The notes: generated by a model not told the origin, from the sequence alone. A DNA stretch of 64,000 bases from Mycobacterium sp. GA-1285 (GCF_001499905.1 NZ_LQIS01000053.1:124001-188000), one strand, 5' to 3'. Positions 1 through 8,147 are shown, numbered from the stretch's first letter. Program-made: numbers and translations.

Positions 1-121
1 AGTCGATCTTGGTGTATATGCCGAGGCTTCCGACGATCCGGGTGATGGGATCCCACGCCATCTCCACGAGTTGGCCTGGGTCGCGCTTCACGTGTGACGG
101 CTCGGGGATGATGGTTGTCAT
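1..121 (-). CDS. hhyL: [NiFe]-hydrogenase large subunit, N-terminus only (HhyL-like)
   Basis: Only the first 40 codons are inside the window; the gene runs off the left edge. The ATG at 121 opens a frame with the motif DPITRIVGSLGIYTKID at about residues 24-40. This matches the DP(I/V)TRIxG motif near the N-terminus of NiFe-hydrogenase large subunits, which carry the NiFe(CN)2CO active site. It lies 84 bp downstream of the small subunit gene on the same strand, so the pair is probably co-transcribed. The group 1h (Hhy, high-affinity H2 oxidation) assignment rests on the neighbouring small subunit and on remembered synteny with M. smegmatis, where hhySL lies beside recA. The cysteine ligands of the active site lie outside the window and cannot be checked. 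Confidence 0.82.
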   Translation of the reverse strand, partial: MTTIIPEPSHVKRDPGQLVEMAWDPITRIVGSLGIYTKID

Positions 122-205
122 CGAACTCTTCTCTTTCTTCAGATGAGAAGCGTCACAGGCGGTTTCGAAACCGAAGGCGCCTGCGCGCCCCGGGGCGAGT
201 CACAC

Positions 206-1261
206 CTACCAGGTGCGGGTCGCTCCCGTAGTGAGTTGCGTGCCGGGATGGCGCCACTTCGGTTCTTTGTCGACGGTCCGGCCGGTGACATGGCGCAGGC
301 TGCGGATGACCGATCCGTACAGGCCCGACGCCGCGGTGGACACCTTGCCTCCGGGGGGCTCGTCCATGAACGGCATGAACTTGTCGGGGAATCCGGGCAT
401 GGTGCAGCCGATGCATATACCGCCCACGTTCGGGCAGCCGCCGATGCCGTTGATCCAGCCGCGCTTGGGTACGTTGCACTTGACGACCGGGCCCCAACAT
501 CCCAGTTTCACAATGCATTTCGGTGACCCGTACTCGGTCGCGAAATCACCCTGCTCGTAATAGCCGGCCCGGTCACAACCCTCGTGCACGGACGCGCCGA
601 ACAGCCACTGCGGCCGTAACGCATCGTCGAGGGGGATCATCGGGGCTTGATCCGTCGCCATGTACAGCAGGTAGGTCAGCGTTTCGGCGAGGTTGTCCGG
701 GTGGATCGGGCAGCCCGGAACGCAGACGATCGGAATACCGGCCTTGCTCTTCCAGTCCCATCCGAGGTAGTCGGGCACGCCCATGGCGCCGGTCGGATTG
801 CCCGCCATCGCGTGGATGCCGCCGTAAGTTGCACACGTTCCGACCGCGACGATGGCAGTCGCCTTGGGCGCCAGCCGATCCAACCACTCGCTTGTGGTCA
901 TCGGTTGGCCGGTGGCCGGATCGTTGCCGAACCCGCACCAGTAACCTTCGGACTTGATCTTCTCGTTCGGGATGGACCCCTCGACGACCAGAACGAACGG
1001 TTCTAGTTCGCCCCGGTCGGCCTTGAAGAACCATTCCAGGAAGTCGTCGGCGCCCCCGTTCGGTCCGCACTCGAAATCGATCAGGGGCCAATGGACGGCG
1101 ATTCTGGGCAGCCCGGGAAGAGCGCCGAGGGCGATCTCCTCGATGCTGGGCTGTGTGGCGGCAGTCAACGCCACCGAATCACCGTCACAACTCAATCCGG
1201 CGTTGATCCAGAGCACATGGATCAAGGCCTCTTCCGCTTTGACTGCTGCCTCGGTTGGCAT
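206..1261 (-). CDS. hhyS: [NiFe]-hydrogenase small subunit, group 1h-like (HhyS)
   Basis: The 351-residue protein is the electron-transfer subunit that relays electrons from the NiFe centre through iron-sulfur clusters. Cys25 is followed by DGDS near the N-terminus, where the proximal cluster begins, and there are further cysteine motifs GTCATYGG, VPGCPIHP, HEGCDR, KLGCWGP and GGICIGCTMPGFP. There is no twin-arginine signal, unlike classical group 1 periplasmic enzymes; this agrees with the signal-less actinobacterial group 1h enzymes that oxidise trace H2 during starvation. It sits between hypAB upstream and the large subunit downstream, all on the minus strand. ATG start at 1261. The family is certain; the subgroup is inferred from cysteine pattern, missing signal and location next to recA. 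Confidence 0.9.
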   Translation of the reverse strand: MPTEAAVKAEEALIHVLWINAGLSCDGDSVALTAATQPSIEEIALGALPGLPRIAVHWPLIDFECGPNGGADDFLEWFFKADRGELEPFVLVVEGSIPNEKIKSEGYWCGFGNDPATGQPMTTSEWLDRLAPKATAIVAVGTCATYGGIHAMAGNPTGAMGVPDYLGWDWKSKAGIPIVCVPGCPIHPDNLAETLTYLLYMATDQAPMIPLDDALRPQWLFGASVHEGCDRAGYYEQGDFATEYGSPKCIVKLGCWGPVVKCNVPKRGWINGIGGCPNVGGICIGCTMPGFPDKFMPFMDEPPGGKVSTAASGLYGSVIRSLRHVTGRTVDKEPKWRHPGTQLTTGATRTW

Positions 1262-1280
1262 GGGTCACAGCTTTCTGGGG

Positions 1281-1320
1281 GCCGGGCTGGGGCCCTCACG
1301 ACCGGGAGCCGGGCTGGGGC
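1281..1320. repeat. 13-bp direct repeat in the hypB-hhyS intergenic region
   Basis: GCCGGGCTGGGGC occurs at 1281-1293 and again at 1308-1320, 27 bp apart, in the 122-bp gap upstream of hhyS. The copies are just 5' of the hhyS start on the transcribed strand. They could bind a regulator or be a chance G+C-rich duplication. Confidence 0.45.
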
Positions 1321-1383
1321 TCCCAACCTCACGTTGTGCCGTGGCGACGGGTTTCGACGCTGAGTTTGGGTTTACTCCCGGGG

Positions 1384-2172
1384 CTATGTCTTGTCAACGG
1401 GTGTCGGCGAAGAAACGGCGTCCGCGCGCTCATCGATCCAGTCGTACCAAGCCGAGCAGCCCTCACCCGTCACCGCCGACAGTGCGACGATCTGCGCGTC
1501 GCGGTTCAGTGATCGCACGTAGTCGCAACACTTTTCAAGATCGAAGGTGACGTACGGCAGTAAGTCGATCTTGTTGACGACCACCAGTCGCGCCGCCGCG
1601 AACATGTGCGGATACTTCAGCGGTTTGTCGTCGCCCTCTGTCACCGAGATGATGACGACTTTGCTGTGCTCGCCGAGGTCGAACAGCGCGGGGCAGACAA
1701 GGTTTCCGACGTTCTCGATGAACAGCACCGAGCCGTGCTCCGGTTCGAGTTCGTGCAGTGCGCGGTGCACCATGTCGGCGTCGAGGTGGCAGCCGGCGCC
1801 GGTGTTGACTTGAACGGCGCGCGCACCAGCGGTCTTGATGCGTTCGGCGTCCAGGAGCGTCGCCTGGTCGCCCTCGATGACCGCTACCGGGCGCGTCGCA
1901 TTGAGATCGCGGATGGTGCGCTCGAGGAGCGTGGTCTTACCGGCGCCCGGAGAGCTGGTGAGGTTGAGCGCCAGGATGCCGCGGGCGGACAGCCATGCGC
2001 GGTTCCGTTCGGCGAGTTCGTCGTTCTTGGCGAGCACCTTCTGTTCGAGCGTGATGGTCTCGGTCAGGGGAGGGTCGTCGCTGTGATGGTCATGTTCGTG
2101 CGGGTGGAGGTGGGTGTGGCCCGGCGTGGTGATGGTCGCTCCGTCGTCGCCGCAGCCGCAGGTTGCGCACAT
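1384..2172 (-). CDS. hypB: Hydrogenase nickel incorporation GTPase HypB
   Basis: The 262-residue GTPase delivers nickel to the hydrogenase large subunit together with HypA. An N-terminal CxxCGCG motif (high-affinity Ni site) is followed by a histidine-rich stretch at about residues 18-32 that may store nickel. The P-loop is SSPGAGKTT, followed by IEGDQ, the metal/G-domain motif NVGNLVCP, and the NKID guanine-specificity motif. The frame stays open further upstream, but the ATG at 2172 is chosen because a GGAGGTGAG ribosome-binding site lies directly before it, inside the end of hypA, and the CxxC motif starts right there. Two bases separate it from hypA, so the pair is translationally linked. 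It serves the hydrogenase encoded next to it. Confidence 0.94.
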   Translation of the reverse strand: MCATCGCGDDGATITTPGHTHLHPHEHDHHSDDPPLTETITLEQKVLAKNDELAERNRAWLSARGILALNLTSSPGAGKTTLLERTIRDLNATRPVAVIEGDQATLLDAERIKTAGARAVQVNTGAGCHLDADMVHRALHELEPEHGSVLFIENVGNLVCPALFDLGEHSKVVIISVTEGDDKPLKYPHMFAAARLVVVNKIDLLPYVTFDLEKCCDYVRSLNRDAQIVALSAVTGEGCSAWYDWIDERADAVSSPTPVDKT

Positions 2173-2174
2173 GC

Positions 2175-2504
2175 TCAGCTCACCTCCATCGAGAGAATCC
2201 TCAGGTCCCGCCCGGCGGTCACCTCGACGTCCGCACTGCCGCACGGGCACAACAGGATCAGATCGGGCAGTGCGAAGCTCTGGCCGCAGGTCCGGCAGCG
2301 CGCGGCGCCGGGTTGCACATCGAGGTCCAGGTGCGCGCCGTCGGCGACGGTGCCCGCGGTGGCGAGTTCGAAGCAGAACCGCATCGAGTCGGGTACCACG
2401 GCACACAGCGCACCGACCTCCAGCTTGACGCAGTGCACCCGGCGTCCCGCGGCGTGCTCGCACACCGCATCGACCACACTCTGCGTTATCGCCATCTCGT
2501 GCAC
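2175..2504 (-). CDS. hypA: Hydrogenase maturation nickel chaperone HypA
   Basis: The 109-residue HypA-family protein binds nickel through the N-terminal Met-His-Glu (MHEM here) and has a structural zinc site formed by two cysteine pairs, CRTC and CPCG, at about residues 70-90. It works with HypB to insert nickel into the hydrogenase large subunit. The start is GTG at 2504, fixed by the need for His2. It is the first gene of the leftward hyp-hhy cluster and is divergent from recA; the 274-bp space between them holds the recA damage promoters. HypCDEF are not in the window and must be encoded elsewhere. Confidence 0.94.
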   Translation of the reverse strand: MHEMAITQSVVDAVCEHAAGRRVHCVKLEVGALCAVVPDSMRFCFELATAGTVADGAHLDLDVQPGAARCRTCGQSFALPDLILLCPCGSADVEVTAGRDLRILSMEVS

Positions 2505-2609
2505 GCGGACCCCGTTTCGGCCGGGATGCTTTCACGATAGGCCGCGTGGCGCCCCGCAGGGAGCGGACCAACCGACACGTTGCCCAACGCACGGCGTGTC
2601 TGACTTGAG

Positions 2610-2625
2610 TCGAACAGGTGTTCGT
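2610..2625. promoter_or_regulatory. LexA (SOS) box upstream of recA
   Basis: TCGAACAGGTGTTCGT fits the mycobacterial/Bacillus-type SOS box TCGAAC-N4-GTTCGA at 11 of 12 defined positions. It lies about 154 bp before the recA start, farther out than the LexA-independent promoter. This matches the two-promoter arrangement known for M. tuberculosis recA (LexA-controlled P2 upstream of P1). Confidence 0.85.
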
Positions 2626-2683
2626 CTACTGTGGGCAGTGTTCGACGGCTAGATGCTGCTGGTCAGGCCGACTTGTCCCGAAC

Positions 2684-2717
2684 TTGTCGGTGGTTTGTCG
2701 GTGGCTGCCTCTAGCGT
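2684..2717 (+). promoter_or_regulatory. PafBC-type DNA-damage promoter of recA with a doubled upstream element
   Basis: TTGTCGGTG at 2695-2703, an 8-base spacer and TAGCGT at 2712-2717 fit the RecA-NDp (ClpR/PafBC) promoter consensus TTGTCRGTG-N8-TANNNT exactly. A second TTGTCGGTG lies 11 bp upstream at 2684-2692 but has no matching TANNNT at the right distance. The promoter is about 60 bp from the recA start. Expected role: LexA-independent induction of recA. Confidence 0.8.
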
Positions 2718-2778
2718 CACGGCCAACTGATCGAAACCGATCACCGAACAGCTAGACATCCGAAGGACGGAGACCACC

Positions 2779-5142
2779 ATGGCGCAGGCACCCGACCGCG
2801 AGAAGGCCCTCGAGCTGGCTCTCGCGCAGATTGAGAAGAGTCACGGCAAGGGGTCGGTGATGCGGCTCGGCGAAGAGGTCCGCCAGCCGATCTCGGTTAT
2901 CCCGACCGGGTCCATCGCCCTGGACGTGGCGCTCGGTCTCGGCGGACTGCCGCGCGGACGCATCATCGAAATTTACGGTCCAGAGTCCTCAGGCAAGACG
3001 ACGGTTGCCCTACACGCAGTGGCCAACGCCCAGGCCGCGGGCGGCATCGCCGCGTTCATCGACGCCGAGCACGCGCTGGACCCGGAGTACGCCAAGAAAC
3101 TCGGGGTCGACACTGACGCGCTGCTGGTCAGCCAGCCCGACACCGGTGAGCAGGCGCTCGAAATTGCCGACATGCTGATCCGCTCAGGTGCGCTGGACAT
3201 TCTGGTCATCGACTCGGTGGCGGCGCTCGTGCCGCGCGCCGAGATCGAAGGCGAGATGGGCGACAGCCACGTCGGTCTCCAGGCCCGGTTGATGAGTCAG
3301 GCGCTCCGTAAAATCACTGGCGCACTGAGCAATTCGGGCACCACCGCGATCTTCATCAATCAGCTTCGCGAAAAGATCGGAGTGTTCTTCGGTTCTCCTG
3401 AAACGACGACGGGCGGAAAGGCTTTGAAGTTCTACGCCTCAGTTCGAATGGACGTCAGGCGAATTGAAACGCTGAAAGACGGCACTGACGCGGTCGGTAA
3501 CCGGACCCGCGTGAAGGTCGTCAAGAACAAGTGCTTGGCCGAAGGCACTCGGATCTTCGATCCGATCACCGGTATCACCCATCGCATCGAGGACGTCGTC
3601 GATGGCCGTGAACAGATCCACGTCGCCGCAGCCGCCAAGAACGGAACGCTGCACGCGCGGCCCGTGGTTTCTTGGTTCGACCAGGGGACACAGGACGTCA
3701 TCGGACTGCGGGTTGCCGGTGGCGCAACGGTTTGGGCGACACCTGACCACAAGATCCTCACGGAGTACGGGTGGCGCCAGGCCGGTGAACTCCGCAAGGG
3801 GGATCGGGTGGCGCAACCACGCCGCTTCGAAGGATTCGGCGATCATGAGCCGATCCCGGCGGACCACGCCCGCCTGCTCGGCTACCTAATCGGCGATGGC
3901 TACGTGGGTGGCAAGACCCCGATCAACTTCATCAAAGTTCAGCAGGCTCTCATCGACGATGTGACCAACATTGCGGCGTCGTTGGGCTGTGCGGCCCATC
4001 CGCAGGGGCGTATCTCACTTGCGATCGCTCACCGACCCGGTGAACGCAACGGCGTTCTAGACCTCTGCCGGCGGGCCGGTATTCACGGCAAGCTCGCGTG
4101 GGAGAAGACGATTCCGAGCTGGTTCTTCGAGCCGGATATCGCCGCCGACATCGTCGGCAATCTGCTCTTCGGTCTGCTTGAGAGCGACGGTTGGGTAAGC
4201 CGAGAACAGACCGGAGCGCTTCGGGTCGGTTTTACAACGACCTCAGAACAGCTTGCGCATCAGATACATTGGCTGCTACTGCGATTCGGCATCGTGAGCA
4301 GCGTTCGAGATTACGATCCGGCGGGGAAGCGGCCGAGTATCGTCAACGGTCGACGGGTTCAGAGCAAGCGCCAGGTGTTCGAGGTCCGGGTCGCAGGCAT
4401 GGACAACATCGCCGCATTCGCGGAAGCGGTTCCCATGTGGGGGCCGCGCGGCGTTGCGCTTGTCCAAGCGATGCCAGAAGCTATGCGGGGGCCGCGGCGC
4501 GGCTCGCAGGCTGTGTATCTGGCCGCGGAGATGACCGACGCTGTGCTCAATTATCTCGACGAGCGTGGCGTGACCCCGCATGAGGCTGCAGCCATGGTTG
4601 GTTCGAGTGCCGGGGATCCGCGCGGCGGAATGAAGCAGGTTTTGGGTACTGGCCGACTCCGCCGGGATCGTGTGCAAGCGCTCGCAGACGCCTTGGATGA
4701 CAAGTTCCTGCATGATGTGCTGGCAGAAGAACTCCGGTACTCGGTGATCCGAGAGGTACTGCCAACGCGGCGGGTACGGACCTTCGACCTCGAGGTTGAG
4801 GAGCTGCACAACCTCGTCGCGGAAGGAGTTGTCGTGCACAACTGCTCGCCGCCTTTCAAGCAAGCCGAGTTCGACATCCTGTATGGCAAAGGTATCTCCA
4901 AGGAGGGGTCCCTCATCGACATGGGTATCGAGCAGGGCTTCGTGCGCAAGTCCGGCTCCTGGTTCACCTACGAGGGCGAGCAGTTGGGCCAAGGCAAGGA
5001 GAACGCTCGCAAGTTCCTGATCGAGAACGTCGACGTGGCCAACGAAATCGAGAAGAAGATCAAAGAGAAGCTCGGCATCGGCGCCGTGCTGACCGACGGC
5101 CCGCCCGAAGATGAAGTCCTCCCCGCCCCCGTCGACTTCTGA
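2779..5142 (+). CDS. recA: Recombinase A precursor containing an intein
   Basis: The 787-codon frame encodes RecA split by a 437-residue intein; the spliced protein would be 350 residues, normal for RecA. The N-extein (residues 1-251) carries the Walker A motif GPESSGKTT at 67-75 and the DSVAALVP segment. The C-extein (689-787) starts with Cys689 and includes the KQAEFDILYG segment and an acidic C-terminus. RecA catalyses strand exchange and triggers LexA self-cleavage. The insertion follows Lys251 (VKNK/C), the site I remember for M. tuberculosis RecA. ATG at 2779. recX overlaps the 3' end by 32 bp. Activity depends on protein splicing; Cys252, His687-Asn688 and Cys689, all needed for it, are present. 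Confidence 0.98.
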   Translation: MAQAPDREKALELALAQIEKSHGKGSVMRLGEEVRQPISVIPTGSIALDVALGLGGLPRGRIIEIYGPESSGKTTVALHAVANAQAAGGIAAFIDAEHALDPEYAKKLGVDTDALLVSQPDTGEQALEIADMLIRSGALDILVIDSVAALVPRAEIEGEMGDSHVGLQARLMSQALRKITGALSNSGTTAIFINQLREKIGVFFGSPETTTGGKALKFYASVRMDVRRIETLKDGTDAVGNRTRVKVVKNKCLAEGTRIFDPITGITHRIEDVVDGREQIHVAAAAKNGTLHARPVVSWFDQGTQDVIGLRVAGGATVWATPDHKILTEYGWRQAGELRKGDRVAQPRRFEGFGDHEPIPADHARLLGYLIGDGYVGGKTPINFIKVQQALIDDVTNIAASLGCAAHPQGRISLAIAHRPGERNGVLDLCRRAGIHGKLAWEKTIPSWFFEPDIAADIVGNLLFGLLESDGWVSREQTGALRVGFTTTSEQLAHQIHWLLLRFGIVSSVRDYDPAGKRPSIVNGRRVQSKRQVFEVRVAGMDNIAAFAEAVPMWGPRGVALVQAMPEAMRGPRRGSQAVYLAAEMTDAVLNYLDERGVTPHEAAAMVGSSAGDPRGGMKQVLGTGRLRRDRVQALADALDDKFLHDVLAEELRYSVIREVLPTRRVRTFDLEVEELHNLVAEGVVVHNCSPPFKQAEFDILYGKGISKEGSLIDMGIEQGFVRKSGSWFTYEGEQLGQGKENARKFLIENVDVANEIEKKIKEKLGIGAVLTDGPPEDEVLPAPVDF
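3532..4842 (+). mobile_element. RecA intein with LAGLIDADG homing endonuclease domain
   Basis: In-frame protein-splicing element, residues 252-688 of the precursor (437 residues). Block A starts with Cys252 (CLAEGTRIF); block B holds ATPDHK; the C-terminus is VVVHN followed by Cys689. Two LAGLIDADG motifs are present: LLGYLIGDG at 366-374 (Asp373) and LLFGLLESDG at 462-471 (Asp470), so both expected catalytic acids remain. By memory it closely resembles the 440-residue M. tuberculosis RecA intein (PI-MtuI) throughout. After the first GDG, RDGW of that protein is replaced by a single Tyr375, which accounts for the three-residue difference. Splicing should be functional; endonuclease activity is uncertain because of that deletion. 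Confidence 0.95.
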
Positions 5143-5632
5143 GGCCCCACGCGAGGAGCAGGCGCGCGACCTATGTCTGCGCCTGCTCACCGCGCGAGCG
5201 CGCACCCGCGCCGAACTGGCCGGGCAACTGACCAAGCGCGGCTACCCCGACGACATCAGCGACCGGGTGCTCGACCGGCTCGCGCAGGTGGGCCTAATCG
5301 ACGATGCCGACTTCGCCGAACAGTGGGTCCGATCCCGGCGGGCGAATGCGGGCAAGGGCCGACGGGCGTTGATCGCGGAGTTGCGGACCAAGGGCGTCGA
5401 CAACGACATCATCGAGGCAACCTTGGCCGACGACAACCCCGCCGCCGAGCGCGCACGAGCGGAGCGACTGGTGGCCGACAAGCTGCGCCGCGAGAGCCTC
5501 ACCGACTCCGACGACGCCAAACTGGCGCGTCGACTGGTGGGAATGCTCGCAAGGCGTGGTTATAGCCAGACCATGGCGTTCGATGTCGTGAAGATGGCGC
5601 TGGCCAACGAACGCGAGCGTCGCCAGGTCTAA
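5111..5632 (+). CDS. recX: Regulatory protein RecX
   Basis: The 173-residue RecX-family protein is made of three-helix repeats (for example LTKRGYPDDISDRVLDRLAQ and the matching LVGMLARRGYSQTMAFDVV near the end). RecX binds RecA filaments and inhibits strand exchange and ATPase activity. The ATG lies inside the last 32 bp of recA in another frame, the overlap typical of mycobacteria, so the two are co-transcribed and probably translationally coupled. The length matches the family. Confidence 0.95.
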   Translation: MKSSPPPSTSEAPREEQARDLCLRLLTARARTRAELAGQLTKRGYPDDISDRVLDRLAQVGLIDDADFAEQWVRSRRANAGKGRRALIAELRTKGVDNDIIEATLADDNPAAERARAERLVADKLRRESLTDSDDAKLARRLVGMLARRGYSQTMAFDVVKMALANERERRQV

Positions 5633-5719
5633 GACACGACGTAGGCCAGGGACTCGAGTAGTCGGCGCGCACAGCGTGGCGCGGTTGCAATGAAATACCC
5701 GACCGCGTAGGCACATTGC

Positions 5720-6541
5720 ATGCAGGTATCCGTCAAGCTGGCACCCACCTTCGACTATCCGGTCCTCGAACGGTTCTGGGAGACGGCCGACGACCTCGGA
5801 TTCCCGGCGGTGTGGAACTACGACCACTTCTACGGTCTCGTCGATCCCACGACGCCGACCCACGAGGGATGGACCAGTCTTGCCGCGATGGCGGTCGTCG
5901 TGCGACGTGCCCGGGTGGGCTGCCTGGTCACCGGTGTCACGTACCGCAACCCCGCGGTGCTGGCGAAGATGGCGGTCACCGTCGACCATATTTCCGGCGG
6001 CCGGTTGGACTTCGGCCTCGGCGCCGGCTGGCACGAGGACGAACACCGTGGGTACGGCATCGACTTTCCGACGCCGGGACAGCGGGTCGCGATGGTGGAC
6101 GAGGCGCTCACGGTCATTCGCAGGCTCTGGACCGAAGAGGCCGTCGACTTCGCCGGCCGCTTCTTCACGCTGCAGCAGGCCCGCTGCGATCCCAAGCCGC
6201 TGCAGCGGCCACATCCGCCGATCGTGGTGGGCGCATCGCAGCCGAAGATGCTGCGGGTCGCCGCGCGACACGCCGACGAGTGGAACATGCCGAGCACCGC
6301 ACCACACGAGTGGGAGGCGGCCAACAGCGGACTGGACGACGCGTGCACAGCGGAAAGCCGTGATCCGTCGTCGATCCGGCGGGGCGTGCAGTTGTTCCTG
6401 CACCCGCAGCAGCCGGATCAGGTCGACGCCCAACTCGAGTCCATGGCCGAATACGCGCGACTCGGCTGCCAGCACGTCGTGTTGTCCTTCTATCAGCCGC
6501 CCGACGACGAGTTGCTCGCGCGTTGCGCGGAACTGGCTTAG
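5720..6541 (+). CDS. LLM-class F420-dependent oxidoreductase
   Basis: The 273-residue protein of the luciferase-like monooxygenase fold starts MQVSVKLAPTFDY and contains SGGRLDFGLGAGWHEDE at about residues 93-109, the cofactor-binding loop of F420-dependent members, followed by HPPIVVGASQPKMLRVAARHADEWN, typical of the family. Mycobacteria encode many such enzymes using F420H2 or FMN; the substrate cannot be read from sequence. It stands alone between recX and the convergent glutamate transporter. The ATG at 5720 gives the normal N-terminus. Confidence 0.88.
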   Translation: MQVSVKLAPTFDYPVLERFWETADDLGFPAVWNYDHFYGLVDPTTPTHEGWTSLAAMAVVVRRARVGCLVTGVTYRNPAVLAKMAVTVDHISGGRLDFGLGAGWHEDEHRGYGIDFPTPGQRVAMVDEALTVIRRLWTEEAVDFAGRFFTLQQARCDPKPLQRPHPPIVVGASQPKMLRVAARHADEWNMPSTAPHEWEAANSGLDDACTAESRDPSSIRRGVQLFLHPQQPDQVDAQLESMAEYARLGCQHVVLSFYQPPDDELLARCAELA

Positions 6542-6558
6542 CGGTCTGAGCGCGCCGG

Positions 6559-7440
6559 TCACACGGCTTTGGCGCCCGGTGCGCCTTCCTGCTCGACGGC
6601 TTCGGTTTCGAGCGGCGCAGGACCGCGACGCGAACGCCGCATCCGCGCTTCCACCCGGGTCGCCACCCAGGACAGGGTGAAGTTCACGCTGATGATCAAC
6701 AACGCGACCACGATCAGGGCGGGCAACAGATTGCCGTAAGCGGTCCCCATCTGCACGCCCTGGCGCACGAGTTCGAGGAATGTGATCACATAACCGATCG
6801 CGGTGTCCTTGAGCACCACGACCAGCTGCGAGATCAACACCGGCAGCATCGACGTGATCGCCTGCGGCAGAAGGATTGAGCGCATCGTCTGCCCCCACGT
6901 CAAGCCGAGCGCGTAGGCCGCTTCAGATTGTCCGCGCGGCAAAGCGTGGACGCCGGCCCGCACGATCTCGGCAATAACTGCGCCGTTGTAGAGCGTCAGC
7001 CCGGTGATGACCGCGGCGAGCGCCAGATGCCTGGACGGGAACATGTCGTAGGTCGCGTACAGCGCGAAGGCGAACAGCATCATGATCAAAACCGGTACGG
7101 CGCGGAAGAATTCGACGATCACCGCACACGGCCAGCGAAGCAGGTTGTGGGTCGAGAGTCGGCCCACGCCGAGCAGCAGACCGAGGATCAGCGCCAGCAC
7201 GATCGACACCGCGGCGGCCGTCAACGTGCCCTGCACACCGGGCAGTACATACGTCCGCCACAGATCGGCCGTCAGGAACGGCTTCCACTTGGCCGCCGTG
7301 AGCTGATCCTTGTCCGCCATCTGCACGAGCACCGCGATGAGGACCAGCGCGGTCACCACGATGACGATCGCCGACACCACCCAGTTACGGACCCGCGCCC
7401 GCGGTCCCGGCGCGTCGAAGAGGACAGAAGCCGAACTCAT
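6559..7440 (-). CDS. gluD: Glutamate/polar amino-acid ABC transporter permease GluD
   Basis: The 293-residue inner-membrane permease is of the His/Glu/Gln/Arg family. After a first membrane segment (about residues 21-43) and a loop, the ABC permease domain begins near LPGVQGTLTAAAVSIVLALILG; the EAA-type cytoplasmic loop is SEAAYALGLTWGQTMRSILLPQA, which contacts the ATPase. The C-terminal tail is basic, then acidic. The ATG overlaps the gluC stop by four bases (ATGA), so translation is coupled. It is last in gluABCD and convergent with the oxidoreductase gene. Confidence 0.9.
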   Translation of the reverse strand: MSSASVLFDAPGPRARVRNWVVSAIVIVVTALVLIAVLVQMADKDQLTAAKWKPFLTADLWRTYVLPGVQGTLTAAAVSIVLALILGLLLGVGRLSTHNLLRWPCAVIVEFFRAVPVLIMMLFAFALYATYDMFPSRHLALAAVITGLTLYNGAVIAEIVRAGVHALPRGQSEAAYALGLTWGQTMRSILLPQAITSMLPVLISQLVVVLKDTAIGYVITFLELVRQGVQMGTAYGNLLPALIVVALLIISVNFTLSWVATRVEARMRRSRRGPAPLETEAVEQEGAPGAKAV

Positions 7441-8120
7441 CGGTTGACCGCCATCCGTTTGCCGAGCCAGCCGAAGAACAGTCCTGTCGGCAACGTCAGG
7501 ACGACGAAGCCGGCCGCGAAGATCGCGCCGACGGTGAGGATCGCCGCGGTGTTCTCGATCATCTCCTTCATCAGCAACGCGGCCTCGGCCACACCGATCG
7601 CCGAGGCGATCGTGGTGTTCTTGGTCAAGGCGATCAACACCGACCCGAGCGGTATGATCACGGCTCGAAAAGCCTGCGGCATCAGGATGAGTCGCAGATT
7701 CTGTCCGAACGTCAGCCCCAGCGACCGGGCCGCCTCCGCCTGCCCCAGCGGCACAGTGTTCACCCCGGAACGCACCGTCTCACATACGAACGCCGCGGTG
7801 TACAGCGCGAGGCCGAGCACCGCCAGACGAAAGTTGCTGTCCTCGATGGACGTTCGCGAGTTCGGGTCGACCAATGTGATCCCCATGGTCCCGGCCAACC
7901 CGAACGAGCAGAACAGGATGATCAGCGTCAGCGGCGTATTACGCACCACGTTGACGTATGTCGTTCCGAGCCAACGGAGCACCGGCACCGGCGCCAGCCG
8001 CATCGCGGCCAGCACCGTGCCGAGCACCAGCGCGCCGATACCGGAGTAGACCGTCAGCTGAATCGTCGTCCAGAACGCCTCGACGATCTGGCCGACGGTG
8101 TAGCCGGGGAGAACCTCCAC
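7437..8120 (-). CDS. gluC: Glutamate/polar amino-acid ABC transporter permease GluC
   Basis: The 227-residue second membrane subunit belongs to the same family as GluD. The domain begins with IVEAFWTTIQLTVYSGIGAL, and the coupling loop reads AEAARSLGLTFGQNLRLILMPQA. The GTG at 8120 is preceded by AGGAGGTC, a strong ribosome-binding site; an ATG two bases upstream is out of frame. It lies between gluB and gluD and would pair with GluD as the transport channel. Confidence 0.9.
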   Translation of the reverse strand: MEVLPGYTVGQIVEAFWTTIQLTVYSGIGALVLGTVLAAMRLAPVPVLRWLGTTYVNVVRNTPLTLIILFCSFGLAGTMGITLVDPNSRTSIEDSNFRLAVLGLALYTAAFVCETVRSGVNTVPLGQAEAARSLGLTFGQNLRLILMPQAFRAVIIPLGSVLIALTKNTTIASAIGVAEAALLMKEMIENTAAILTVGAIFAAGFVVLTLPTGLFFGWLGKRMAVNR

Positions 8121-8147
8121 ATGACCTCCTAGCGCGGGGGAGGTCCG

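Noticed and set aside
5294..6898. Minus-strand open frame across recX and the F420 oxidoreductase
   Set aside because: Antisense to two recognised genes and without any domain-like motif.
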